This document shows positions 17,042 to 26,290 of a stretch of DNA of 64,000 bases, piece after piece. The notes beneath the pieces were generated by a model. That model saw nothing but the letters and a program-made list of their open reading frames with translations. It was not told where the DNA came from and did no database searches. The stretch comes from FEB-35 sp050263095 (GTDB lineage: Bacteria; Desulfobacterota; Deferrimicrobia; Deferrimicrobiales; Deferrimicrobiaceae). Made by a program: the position numbers and the translations under genes. Where the stretch lies: the NCBI GenBank assembly GCA_050263095.1, contig JBLNEW010000068.1, forward strand, positions 1-64,000, written 5' to 3'. Numbering within the stretch: the stretch's first letter is position 1; each line of letters starts with the position of its first letter.

Positions 17042-18733
17042 TCAGACGGTAACCTTCCCCCGGTAGGTGCCGAACACCCCGCGCATGACGTCGGAAATCT
17101 CCCCGATCGTCGCGTAGGCCTTGACCGCCGCCAGTATCGGCGTCATGACGTTTTCCTTCCCGCGGCAGGCCTTGTCGAGCGAGGCGAGCGCGTCGCGGAC
17201 CGCACGGCCGTCGCGCTTCCGGCGCAGCTCCGCTAGCCGTTTGCGCTGCCCCTTCTCTATCCTCGGATCGACCGTCAGCAGCTTGTCCGGCCTCACCTCG
17301 CTTACTTCGAACTCGTTTACGCCCACGATGATCCGGTCCTTGCGCTCTATCTCCTGCTGGTACCTGTATGCCGCGTCCTGGATCTCCTTCTGGACGTATC
17401 CCGCGTCGATGGCGTTTATCACCCCGCCCAGCCTGTCGATCTTTCCAATGTATTCCGCCGCCTGCCGCTCAAGCGTCGAAGTGAGCGCCTCGATGCAGTA
17501 CGAGCCGGCCAGGGGGTCGACCGTGTCCGCGACCCCGCTCTCATGGGCGATCACCTGCTGCGTGCGGAGGGCGATCCGCACGGAGTCCTCCGTGGGCAGG
17601 GAGAGCGCCTCGTCGCGCGAATTCGTATGGAGGGACTGCGTCCCTCCCAGTACGGCCGACAGCGCCTGGACGGTTACGCGGATTATGTTGTTGTCGGGCT
17701 GCTGGGCCGTGAGGGAAGAGCCCGCGGTCTGCGTGTGGAACCGGAGCATCCATGAGCGCGGGTCCTTCGCCCTGAAGCGTTCCTTCATGATCCTGGCCCA
17801 GAGCCGCCTCGCCGCCCGGAACTTGGCCACTTCCTCCAGGAACGGATTGTGCGCATTGAAGAAGAACGCCAGTCGCGAGGCGAACGAATCGACCGACATC
17901 CCCGCGTCGATCGCCGCCTGTACGTAGGCTATTCCGTTCGCCAGCGTGAAGGCGATCTCCTGGGCGGCCGTTGAGCCGGCCTCGCGGATGTGGTACCCGG
18001 AAATGCTGATGGTGTTCCAGCGGGGGACGTGGACCTTGCAGTAGGCGAATATGTCCGTGATCACCCGCATCGACGGGGCCGGGGGGAAGATATATGTCCC
18101 CCGCGCGATGTACTCCTTCAGGATGTCGTTCTGTATCGTGCCGTTGAGGTTTTCCGCGGCGACCCCCTGCTTCGCGCCGACGGCCACGTACATCGCCAGC
18201 AGCACCGCCGCGGTGGAGTTGATCGTCATCGAGGTGGACACCCTCCCCAAGGGGATGCGGTCGAAGAGCACCTCCATGTCCTCGAGGGAATCGATCGCCA
18301 CTCCGACCTTCCCGACCTCGCCCGACGCAATAGGACTGTCGGAGTCGTATCCCATCTGGGTGGGCAGGTCGAAGGCGACTGAAAGGCCTGTCTGGCCGTG
18401 GTCCAGAAGATACCGGTACCGCTTGTTCGATTCCCTGGCGTCGCCGAAGCCCGCGTACTGCCTCATGGTCCACAGGCGCCCGCGGTACATCGTGGGCTGG
18501 ACACCCCTTGTGAACGGATACTCGCCCGGGAATCCCAGGTCCCTCAGGTAGTCGAACTCGTCCAGCTGGGCGGGGGTGTAGAGCCGCTCGACCTCCGCGC
18601 CCGATGTGCTCTCGAACTTTTTGCGGCGCTCCGGAGCCTTGCCCACCGCCGGCGAGAGGACTTCCTTCTCCCACCGGTCCATCGCCGTCCGGAACCGGGA
18701 GGCCCCCCCTCCCTTCCTCTTGTCCGACGCCAT
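17042..18733 (-). CDS. mcmA: Methylmalonyl-CoA mutase, large (catalytic) subunit
   Basis: 563 residues: the TIM-barrel acyl-CoA mutase domain without the C-terminal B12-binding domain, so it must pair with a separate small cobalamin-binding subunit that is not in this window. RQYAGFGDARESNKRYRYLL and GLSVAFDLPTQMGYDSD are the substrate-channel motifs; the Tyr of RQYAGF matches the key radical-shielding Tyr of methylmalonyl-CoA mutase, which argues against an isobutyryl-CoA mutase. It interconverts methylmalonyl-CoA and succinyl-CoA. It is the last gene of the carboxyltransferase, biotin carboxylase, carrier operon (nine bases after the carrier gene), fitting propionyl-CoA metabolism. Confidence 0.92.
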   Translation of the reverse strand: MASDKRKGGGASRFRTAMDRWEKEVLSPAVGKAPERRKKFESTSGAEVERLYTPAQLDEFDYLRDLGFPGEYPFTRGVQPTMYRGRLWTMRQYAGFGDARESNKRYRYLLDHGQTGLSVAFDLPTQMGYDSDSPIASGEVGKVGVAIDSLEDMEVLFDRIPLGRVSTSMTINSTAAVLLAMYVAVGAKQGVAAENLNGTIQNDILKEYIARGTYIFPPAPSMRVITDIFAYCKVHVPRWNTISISGYHIREAGSTAAQEIAFTLANGIAYVQAAIDAGMSVDSFASRLAFFFNAHNPFLEEVAKFRAARRLWARIMKERFRAKDPRSWMLRFHTQTAGSSLTAQQPDNNIIRVTVQALSAVLGGTQSLHTNSRDEALSLPTEDSVRIALRTQQVIAHESGVADTVDPLAGSYCIEALTSTLERQAAEYIGKIDRLGGVINAIDAGYVQKEIQDAAYRYQQEIERKDRIIVGVNEFEVSEVRPDKLLTVDPRIEKGQRKRLAELRRKRDGRAVRDALASLDKACRGKENVMTPILAAVKAYATIGEISDVMRGVFGTYRGKVTV

Positions 18734-18742
18734 TTCTTCCCC

Positions 18743-19246
18743 CTATTCCACCAGGAGCAGCTTCGCCCCGGACTCGACGACCTCGCCTTCCTTCACGAAG
18801 ATCTCCTTGACCTTCCCCGTGAGCGCGGATTTGAGCTCGTTCTCCATCTTCATCGCCTCGACTACGATGACACCCTGGTCGGCCTTGACTTCCTCCCCCA
18901 ATCCGACCAGGAGCTTTACGACCTTCCCCGGCATCGGCGATGAGACCATGGCCTTGCCGGCCGCCCCCTTTCCGCCGGCCCGCATCAGCGCCTTCCGCTG
19001 CTCGTTCATGAGCGTGAACTTGTAGCAGTCGCCCGCGATCAGCACCTCGAACTCGTCGTCCTTCATCCCCTGGACGTCCACCTCGAACGAGGCGTCCCCG
19101 TAAAGGACTGACCAGACGCTGCTCTGGACCTGGTGCGCGTCGACCAGGTGCTCCTGCCCGTCTATCGTGACCACGTACCGGGCGACTCCCGCCTCCCGTA
19201 CGGCCACCTTCACTTCCTTTTCACCGATAGTCCCGATGTAGTTCAT
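18743..19246 (-). CDS. Biotin carboxyl carrier protein (biotin/lipoyl attachment)
   Basis: 167 residues. An N-terminal about 95-residue beta region of the kind found in propionyl-CoA carboxylase or acyl-CoA carboxylase carriers leads through a short Gly/Ala-rich hinge to the biotinyl domain, with the biotin Lys in VEAMKMENEL. I chose ATG 19246 (AGGAG seven bases upstream) instead of the longer frame, which would overlap the biotin carboxylase gene. It carries carboxybiotin between the subunits encoded on either side of it and is the expected substrate of BirA at 15318. Confidence 0.93.
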   Translation of the reverse strand: MNYIGTIGEKEVKVAVREAGVARYVVTIDGQEHLVDAHQVQSSVWSVLYGDASFEVDVQGMKDDEFEVLIAGDCYKFTLMNEQRKALMRAGGKGAAGKAMVSSPMPGKVVKLLVGLGEEVKADQGVIVVEAMKMENELKSALTGKVKEIFVKEGEVVESGAKLLLVE

Positions 19247-19254
19247 GGCAGCTC

Positions 19255-20766
19255 CTAGAGGGGTTTCCGCATGCCGGGCCGGGTCGAATATTTCCACATG
19301 GAGACGGGGCCGGCGGCCGCCGCGGGTTTGTGCGCCATCGCGCGCTTCCGCTCCTCGAGGAACACGTGGATCGCCGCCGTGATCATGGCCACGTCCCCGT
19401 GCTCGAGCCTGCGCTCCTCCTCTTCCTTGAAGAAGACCTTGTCGATGAAGTTCGTATCGAAGTTACCCTCTACGAAGTGCCGGTTGTTCATCACGCGGAT
19501 GTGGAACGGTATCGTCGTCTTGACCCCCGTGACGACGTATTCGTTCAGCGCCCGTCGCATCCGCGCGATCGCCTCGGTCCGGTTCTTCCCCCATGCAACC
19601 AGCTTGGATATGATCGGATCGTAGTAGATGGGGATCTCGAATCCCTCGAAGACTCCCGAGTCGTCCCGCACCCCGGGCCCGCCGGGCGTGCGCAGCGAGG
19701 TGATGAGCCCCGGGCAGGGGAAAAAGTTCTTGTCGGGGTCCTCGGCGTAGACGCGGCACTCGATGGCGTGTCCGTCCTGCCTGACGTCTTCCTGCCGGAT
19801 GGAGAGCTTCTCGCCGGCGGCCACGCAGATCTGCTCCTTGACGATGTCGACGCCCGTCACCATCTCGGTGACGGGGTGCTCGACCTGCAGCCTGGTGTTC
19901 ATTTCGAGGAAGTAGAAGTTGCGATTCGCGTCGACCAGGAACTCGCAAGTGCCGGCGCCTTCGTACCGCACCGCGCGGGCCGCCTCGATAGCCACCTTGC
20001 CCATCGCCGCCCGCATCTCCGGAGTGACGATGACCGACGGCGACTCCTCTATCACCTTCTGGTGCCGCCGCTGGATCGAGCACTCCCGCTCGCACAGGTG
20101 GACGTAGTTCCCGTGCCGATCGCCCAGGATCTGGATCTCCACGTGCCTCGGCTGCTCTATGTACCTCTCCATGTATACGGAATCGTCGCTGAAGGCCGAT
20201 TTCGCCTCGGATTTGGCCATCCGCAGCGCGGACTTGAGCTCCCCCTCCTCCCGGACCAGGCGCATCCCCTTGCCTCCGCCTCCGGCAGTCGCCTTCAGCA
20301 TGATCGGGAACCCGATCTCCCGCGCCACGCGGAAAACATCCTCCTCGGTCGCAAGCGGCTCGACCGTGCCGGGGACGACCGGCACTCCGGCCGACTGCAC
20401 GGTTTTCCGCGCGATCGTCTTTGACCCCATGGTCCGCATCGCGTGGGCCGAGGGGCCGATCAGCTTGATCTTTTCCTTTTCGCACCTGTCGGCGAAGCGG
20501 GGGTTCTCGGCGAGGAACCCGTACCCGGGGTGGATCGCCTCCGCGCCGCTCTTTTTCGCCACGTCGATGATCTTGTCGATGACCAGGTACGATTCGGAGG
20601 CCGGGGACGGCCCGATGAGGACCGCCTCGTCTGCATACCTCACGTGCAGCGCGTGCCGGTCGACCTCCGAGTACACCGCGACGGTAGGTATCCCCATCTC
20701 GCGGCAGGCCCGCTCCACGCGGACGGCGATCTCCCCCCGGTTCGCGATCAGGATTTTCTTGAACAC
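19255..20766 (-). CDS. Biotin carboxylase subunit (AccC/PccA type)
   Basis: 503 residues. ATP-grasp enzyme that carboxylates biotin with bicarbonate. FKKILIANRGEIAVRV at the N-terminus, the glycine loop KATAGGGGKGM, and EMNTRLQVEHPVTE with the catalytic Glu/Arg are complete. A C-terminal extension of about 50 residues beyond AccC fits the acyl-CoA carboxylase type. Start GTG 20766 with AGGAGG seven bases upstream. A much longer same-strand open frame (to 21825) runs back over the carboxyltransferase in a different frame and is not coding. Eleven bases separate it from the carboxyltransferase stop. Confidence 0.94.
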   Translation of the reverse strand: MFKKILIANRGEIAVRVERACREMGIPTVAVYSEVDRHALHVRYADEAVLIGPSPASESYLVIDKIIDVAKKSGAEAIHPGYGFLAENPRFADRCEKEKIKLIGPSAHAMRTMGSKTIARKTVQSAGVPVVPGTVEPLATEEDVFRVAREIGFPIMLKATAGGGGKGMRLVREEGELKSALRMAKSEAKSAFSDDSVYMERYIEQPRHVEIQILGDRHGNYVHLCERECSIQRRHQKVIEESPSVIVTPEMRAAMGKVAIEAARAVRYEGAGTCEFLVDANRNFYFLEMNTRLQVEHPVTEMVTGVDIVKEQICVAAGEKLSIRQEDVRQDGHAIECRVYAEDPDKNFFPCPGLITSLRTPGGPGVRDDSGVFEGFEIPIYYDPIISKLVAWGKNRTEAIARMRRALNEYVVTGVKTTIPFHIRVMNNRHFVEGNFDTNFIDKVFFKEEEERRLEHGDVAMITAAIHVFLEERKRAMAHKPAAAAGPVSMWKYSTRPGMRKPL

Positions 20767-20777
20767 GTGAAGCCCTC

Positions 20778-22322
<1,545 letters not shown>

Positions 22323-22360
22323 GCCACCCTCCTGGCATAAATGCGAGACAGTGTTGGAGT

Positions 22361-22389
22361 TTCATAACATCCCGCGTGTAGGGTGTCAA
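22361..22389 (-). promoter_or_regulatory. Sigma70 promoter of the carboxylase/mutase operon
   Basis: TTGACA (22384-22389, overlapping the glcF stop) is 17 bases from TATGAA (22361-22366) on the minus strand. Expected start near 22354, about 30 bases before the carboxyltransferase ATG. It would let the carboxylase operon run independently of glcDF. Confidence 0.65.
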
Positions 22390-23654
22390 CGGCCGCCCAG
22401 CGCGCCCGCCACGAGCTCCGCGATGTGGACGACCCGCATGGAAGGACGGGTGCGCGCAGCCATGTCGCGCAGCTGGAGAATGCACCCGGAGCAGGCGGTG
22501 GAGACGACCCGTGCCCCGCCCCTCGAGGCAATCGAGATCCTGTTCTCCCCGATGCGCGACGAAGTGGGGTAATCGCGGACGTTGAACGTCCCGCCGTACC
22601 CGCAGCAGACGTCGGCGCCGGGGATCTCGGCGAACGCGTCGCCCACAGCGCCCCTGAGCACCTCCCGCGCCTCGGAGCCTTTCGCCAGGGTGCCGGAGAG
22701 ATGGCATGGATCGTGGTAGCAGATCTCTCCCGCTTTCCCTTCGGCCGGCGGATCGGGAAGTCGGGAGACGACGCCGGATTCCAGTATGAAGCTCGCGTAA
22801 TCAACGCAGAGGTTCGACACCCTGACCGCATCCTCCCGAAGCGGATGTTTCTCCGGGATGAGCGCCAACATGTTGCGCTTGAACATCAGCAGGCACGATC
22901 CGCACGGAAAGACGACCCGTTCCGGCCCGGCTGCCAGCAGACGGCGGACGTTCTCCTCCGCGCATCGGCGGGCGGATTCCCAATCGCCCGACACCATCGC
23001 GGGCAGGCCGCAGCAGGCGGCGTCCCGAAAAACGGCTATCGCCCTCCCGGACGCCTTCATGGAGTCGTATGACGCCCTTCCCACGTCCGGGAACACGTGG
23101 TCGAAGACGCAGCCGACGAACAGCATGACGTCCCCGGCCGATGCTTCGCCGGGCGCAAGCGAAGCGATGAATCCCTTTTCGGGAAGTTCGGGGACCGTGC
23201 GCCCGGAGAATCCGAACGATTCAGGAAACCGGTAGTGCAGGCCGCTTCCGGTGGGGACCTTCTTCAACAGGAGATTCTGGGCGGCCGCCGCCAGGCCGCG
23301 CGCGGCGTCCCTTTTGCCCGGAGACGTCATCACCCCGCCGAAGAGAATCCTTTTCCAGGCGGGAATGCCGGCCTTGCGGGCGGCGTCGGCTCTCCCTTTC
23401 ATGATGATTTCCTCGACGAGGACGTGGTTGGGGCATGCGCGCTCGCAGCGGCCGCACAACAGGCAATCGGTCAGCGCCTCCTGCACCGCCTCGACGTTCT
23501 CGTCCCGCCCCGAAAGCGCGGCTTCGACCAATGCGATCTTCCCGCGCGCCACCGAGATTTCCGCCTTGCGCTCGGGGTAGAGCGTGCAGACGGTCCGGCA
23601 AGTGCCGCATTTGGCGCAGGCGCCCGTCAGGGCCCTAAGGCCGTCATCGCTCAC
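22386..23654 (-). CDS. glcF: GlcF-like iron-sulfur subunit of a 2-hydroxyacid oxidase
   Basis: 422 residues. Two 4Fe-4S motifs near the N-terminus (CAKCGTCRTVC, CLLCGRCERACP) followed by two cysteine-rich CCG domains (AACCGLPAM; DVCCGYGGTF) place it with GlcF and HdrD-like proteins. It takes electrons from the FAD subunit encoded just upstream and passes them to the respiratory chain. GTG start overlaps the stop of the FAD-subunit gene (GTGA). GlcF versus D-lactate dehydrogenase iron-sulfur subunit cannot be told apart by sequence alone. Confidence 0.88.
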   Translation of the reverse strand: MSDDGLRALTGACAKCGTCRTVCTLYPERKAEISVARGKIALVEAALSGRDENVEAVQEALTDCLLCGRCERACPNHVLVEEIIMKGRADAARKAGIPAWKRILFGGVMTSPGKRDAARGLAAAAQNLLLKKVPTGSGLHYRFPESFGFSGRTVPELPEKGFIASLAPGEASAGDVMLFVGCVFDHVFPDVGRASYDSMKASGRAIAVFRDAACCGLPAMVSGDWESARRCAEENVRRLLAAGPERVVFPCGSCLLMFKRNMLALIPEKHPLREDAVRVSNLCVDYASFILESGVVSRLPDPPAEGKAGEICYHDPCHLSGTLAKGSEAREVLRGAVGDAFAEIPGADVCCGYGGTFNVRDYPTSSRIGENRISIASRGGARVVSTACSGCILQLRDMAARTRPSMRVVHIAELVAGALGGR

Positions 23655-25042
23655 GGCCGTACCGCGGGCTCGGAAAGGAAGATCTTTCCCGGGTTGAGTA
23701 TTCCGTTAGGATCGAAACAGTCCTTCAGCCTCCTCATCACCGAAACGCCCAGGGGGCCCACCTCCATCTCGAGGAACGGGGCCTTCGCAATCCCTATCCC
23801 GTGTTCGCCCGAGATCGTCCCGCCCAGCTCGACCGTCTTCCGGAATACCTCCTCCACCGCGCCCTCGGCCCGGACCCTCTCCTCCTCGTCCACTCCGGAG
23901 ATCATTATGTTGACGTGGATGTTGCCGTCCCCGGCGTGCCCGAAGTTGACGATCTTTAAATTCCTGCGTGATGCAAGACCCGACAGGAAGGAAAACATCT
24001 CCGCCAGGCGGCTGCGGGGAACCACGATGTCCTCGTTGATCTTCACCGGGTTCACCTTCCTGATCGACGGCGAAATGGACCTGCGCAGCTCCCACAGCCG
24101 CTCCCGCCCCGCCGGGTCGGCGGCGCGGCTCACCTCGATCGCGCCGAACCGGCGGCACGCCTCCTCGACCTGGCCGGCTTCCCGCGCCACCGAGGCGGCC
24201 GGCCCGTCGACCTCGATCAGGAGGGCGCACCCCGCCGCCGCGGGGACCGGCAGGGAAGCGATCTCCCTAACGCAGTCGACGGCGGTGCGGTCCATCAGCT
24301 CCATCGCGCAGGGTGTGATCCGCTCTTCCACCATCCCCGCCACCGCCCGCGCCCCCTGTTCGCTGGCCCCGAAGAATGCAAGAATCGTCGCCGCGGATTC
24401 CGGCAGGGGGATCAGCCGAAGCGTCGCCTTCGTGATGATCCCCAGCGTCCCCTCGGAGCCGACCAGCATCCTGGTCAGGTCGTATCCCACGACTCCCTTG
24501 ACGGTGTAGACGCCCGTCCGCACAAGCTCTCCGGTGCCAAGGACCGCCTCCAGCCCCAGGACGTAGTCCCTGGTGACTCCGTACTTCACGGCGCACATGC
24601 CGCCGGCGCATTCGGCCAGGTTCCCGCCGACGGTGCAGAACTTAAGCGACGCGGGGTCGGGAGGGTAAAACAAACCTCGCTTTTTCACTTCCTCCTTGAG
24701 CGTCCCGGTCACCACTCCCGGCTCGACCACGGCGACCAGGTTTTCCGTGTCGATCGAAAGGATGCGGTCCATGCGCTCGGTGGACAGGACGACCCCTCCG
24801 TGTACCGGCAGGGAGCCGCCGGAAAATCCGGACCCTGCGCCCCGGGGCACGACCGGAAACCTGTGATCGTTGGCGAGGAGGACCGTCCGGCGCACCTCCT
24901 CGGCGGTCAGCGGATAGGCTACGGCATCGGGCAGGAATTCCTTCCCCGTGGCGTCGAACGAATAGCAGATGCGGTCCTCCAGGGACGTTTTCAACCTCTC
25001 CCCGAAGATCGCACTGAGCGCGGAAATCGCCTTCTCATTCAT
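23651..25042 (-). CDS. glcD: GlcD-like FAD-linked oxidase (glycolate or D-lactate dehydrogenase)
   Basis: 463 residues. VAO/PCMH-type FAD domain (PRGAGSGFSGGSLPVHGGVV at about 65-85 and NLAECAGGMCAVKYG near 150) and the C-terminal FAD-oxidase domain with NFGHAGDGNIHVN and SGEHGIG. Oxidises a 2-hydroxyacid (glycolate, D-lactate or 2-hydroxyglutarate) to the oxo-acid with electrons passed to the GlcF-like subunit. No GlcE is adjacent. ATG 25042 has no clear ribosome site, but a TACACT with extended TG lies six bases upstream (25049-25054), so the message may be leaderless. Confidence 0.9.
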   Translation of the reverse strand: MNEKAISALSAIFGERLKTSLEDRICYSFDATGKEFLPDAVAYPLTAEEVRRTVLLANDHRFPVVPRGAGSGFSGGSLPVHGGVVLSTERMDRILSIDTENLVAVVEPGVVTGTLKEEVKKRGLFYPPDPASLKFCTVGGNLAECAGGMCAVKYGVTRDYVLGLEAVLGTGELVRTGVYTVKGVVGYDLTRMLVGSEGTLGIITKATLRLIPLPESAATILAFFGASEQGARAVAGMVEERITPCAMELMDRTAVDCVREIASLPVPAAAGCALLIEVDGPAASVAREAGQVEEACRRFGAIEVSRAADPAGRERLWELRRSISPSIRKVNPVKINEDIVVPRSRLAEMFSFLSGLASRRNLKIVNFGHAGDGNIHVNIMISGVDEEERVRAEGAVEEVFRKTVELGGTISGEHGIGIAKAPFLEMEVGPLGVSVMRRLKDCFDPNGILNPGKIFLSEPAVRP

Positions 25043-25405
25043 CCGGGTAGTGTACCACGCCGCCGCTTGCGCGCTGCTGCGATCGGCTGCGCCGCCTCGT
25101 GCAGAGCACGCCCGAAACGGAAGGCGCTACGCCTCCGGCAGCTCCGTGCTCGCTCTCGCCTTCGGCTCCCCTGCATCAGGTATTACGTGCCAAGCGGTGC
25201 TTCCCCGCTCTTCGGTCACCATGAGTGGTCCGCCAAGCCGGTTTGTTCCAAGACAGGTTATGCCGAACCGGACGGTTCCGCCTCGGCGACCCGCTGCGCC
25301 GGACCTGCCATCGGCGTCTCGCGCCTTCCGTTCGAGGCCGGCGCGCCACTGGGGAATGCAGCCGATTGAGAAGCCACAGCGTGAGCGGCGGCGTGGCCGA
25401 AGGCG
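25043..25405. other. 363-bp intergenic stretch with nested inverted repeats
   Basis: I find no gene or tRNA here. Seen directly: GAGCACG (25104-25110) matched by CGTGCTC (25145-25151), enclosing AGGCG-CTA-CGCCT (25122-25134), and a competing hairpin CGTGC-AGA-GCACG (25098-25110) that shares the same arm. The word GAAGGCGCTAC occurs twice, near 25120 and near the end of the stretch. On the minus strand this DNA lies just ahead of glcD. It could be a structured leader, a REP-like element, or degraded sequence. Confidence 0.4.
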
Positions 25406-26170
25406 CTACCCCAGGGACTGGAGGAAGGAGGCGACCACGTTGTTGAACTCGGTCGGCTTCTCGAGCATCGCGATGTGCCCGGCGCCGGGGATGATCTTGA
25501 GCACGGCGCCGCGGATGCCGGTCGCCAGGAACTCGGAGTACTTGAGGGGAGTCAGCCGGTCGTCGTCTCCCACGATGACCAGCGCAGGGACGCGGACCTC
25601 GCCCAGCCGGCTGCGCACGTCGTAGGAGTCGCACGCTCGGAAATCCGCCGCGAAGGTCGACGGCCTCGTCGACAGGACGTCTCTCGTGACGTCCTCCCGG
25701 AGCGAAGCGTCTCCATCCCCCGCCATCATCCATTCCACCAGTTCCGGGGCGAACTCGCGGAACCGGGCGGCGATGCCGCCGAATATCACGGGGCTGATTT
25801 TCAATTTCGCCCCGGTACCCGTCAGGATGATCGCCTCCAGGCCCGGCACCCGGTCCAGCGCGGCCTGCAGGGCTATCGCACCTCCCATGGAATGCCCCGC
25901 CAGCACGAATTTCGACAGCCCCGCCTCGCCGGCGAAATCCGCAAGCCAGGCGGCGTACTCGCCCACGGTTTCCTTGGGGCTGCCGATGGATCCGGCGTGT
26001 CCGGGAAGATCCGGAATCACCAGTCGCGCCGTTCCCTTGAGTCCCGCCCACTGGTCGCGCCACGTGCGGTGGGAGCCCCCGGCTCCGTGCAGAAACACCA
26101 CGGTGCGCCGCATCGACTTTACGGTGTCCTGGAAATGGGCGGCGTTTCCCTGAACGAAAACCTCCGGCAT
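25406..26170 (-). CDS. Alpha/beta-fold hydrolase
   Basis: 254 residues, soluble. Oxyanion HGAGG near residue 28, nucleophile Ser in GHSMGGA near 95, acid Asp in GDDDRLTP near 200 and His in GAGHIAMLEKP near 230 form a full catalytic triad. Substrate unknown; similar enzymes act on esters, thioesters or ring-cleavage products. I chose ATG 26170 (GGAGG nine bases upstream), because the longer frame runs over the divergent gene. It is divergent from the membrane iron-sulfur protein at 26291. Confidence 0.85.
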   Translation of the reverse strand: MPEVFVQGNAAHFQDTVKSMRRTVVFLHGAGGSHRTWRDQWAGLKGTARLVIPDLPGHAGSIGSPKETVGEYAAWLADFAGEAGLSKFVLAGHSMGGAIALQAALDRVPGLEAIILTGTGAKLKISPVIFGGIAARFREFAPELVEWMMAGDGDASLREDVTRDVLSTRPSTFAADFRACDSYDVRSRLGEVRVPALVIVGDDDRLTPLKYSEFLATGIRGAVLKIIPGAGHIAMLEKPTEFNNVVASFLQSLG

Positions 26171-26229
26171 GGCGTCGTCCCTCCCGGCCAAGTATATCCA
26201 ATCTCCCGCGGGACTCGCGAATATTTGTC

Positions 26230-26259
26230 TTGAGCCGCCAGGCGCCTGTCTGGTACAAA
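26230..26259 (+). promoter_or_regulatory. Promoter of the membrane iron-sulfur oxidoreductase gene
   Basis: TTGAGC (26230-26235) and TACAAA (26254-26259) are 18 bases apart, with an extended TGG directly before the -10. A perfect 10-bp palindrome CAGGCGCCTG (26239-26248) sits in the spacer and could be an operator. Start expected near 26266. Confidence 0.5.
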
Positions 26260-26290
26260 TATCCGCTGAGCCCTTCCCACGGAGCCCCCC

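Noticed and set aside
25160..25205. Sigma54-like site TTGGCACG...TGATGC before glcD
   Set aside because: GG and GC elements are 15 bases apart instead of the required 10.
25043..25405. A tRNA or small RNA gene
   Set aside because: No T-loop GTTCRANYC or acceptor stem pairing found by eye, only the nested repeats reported.
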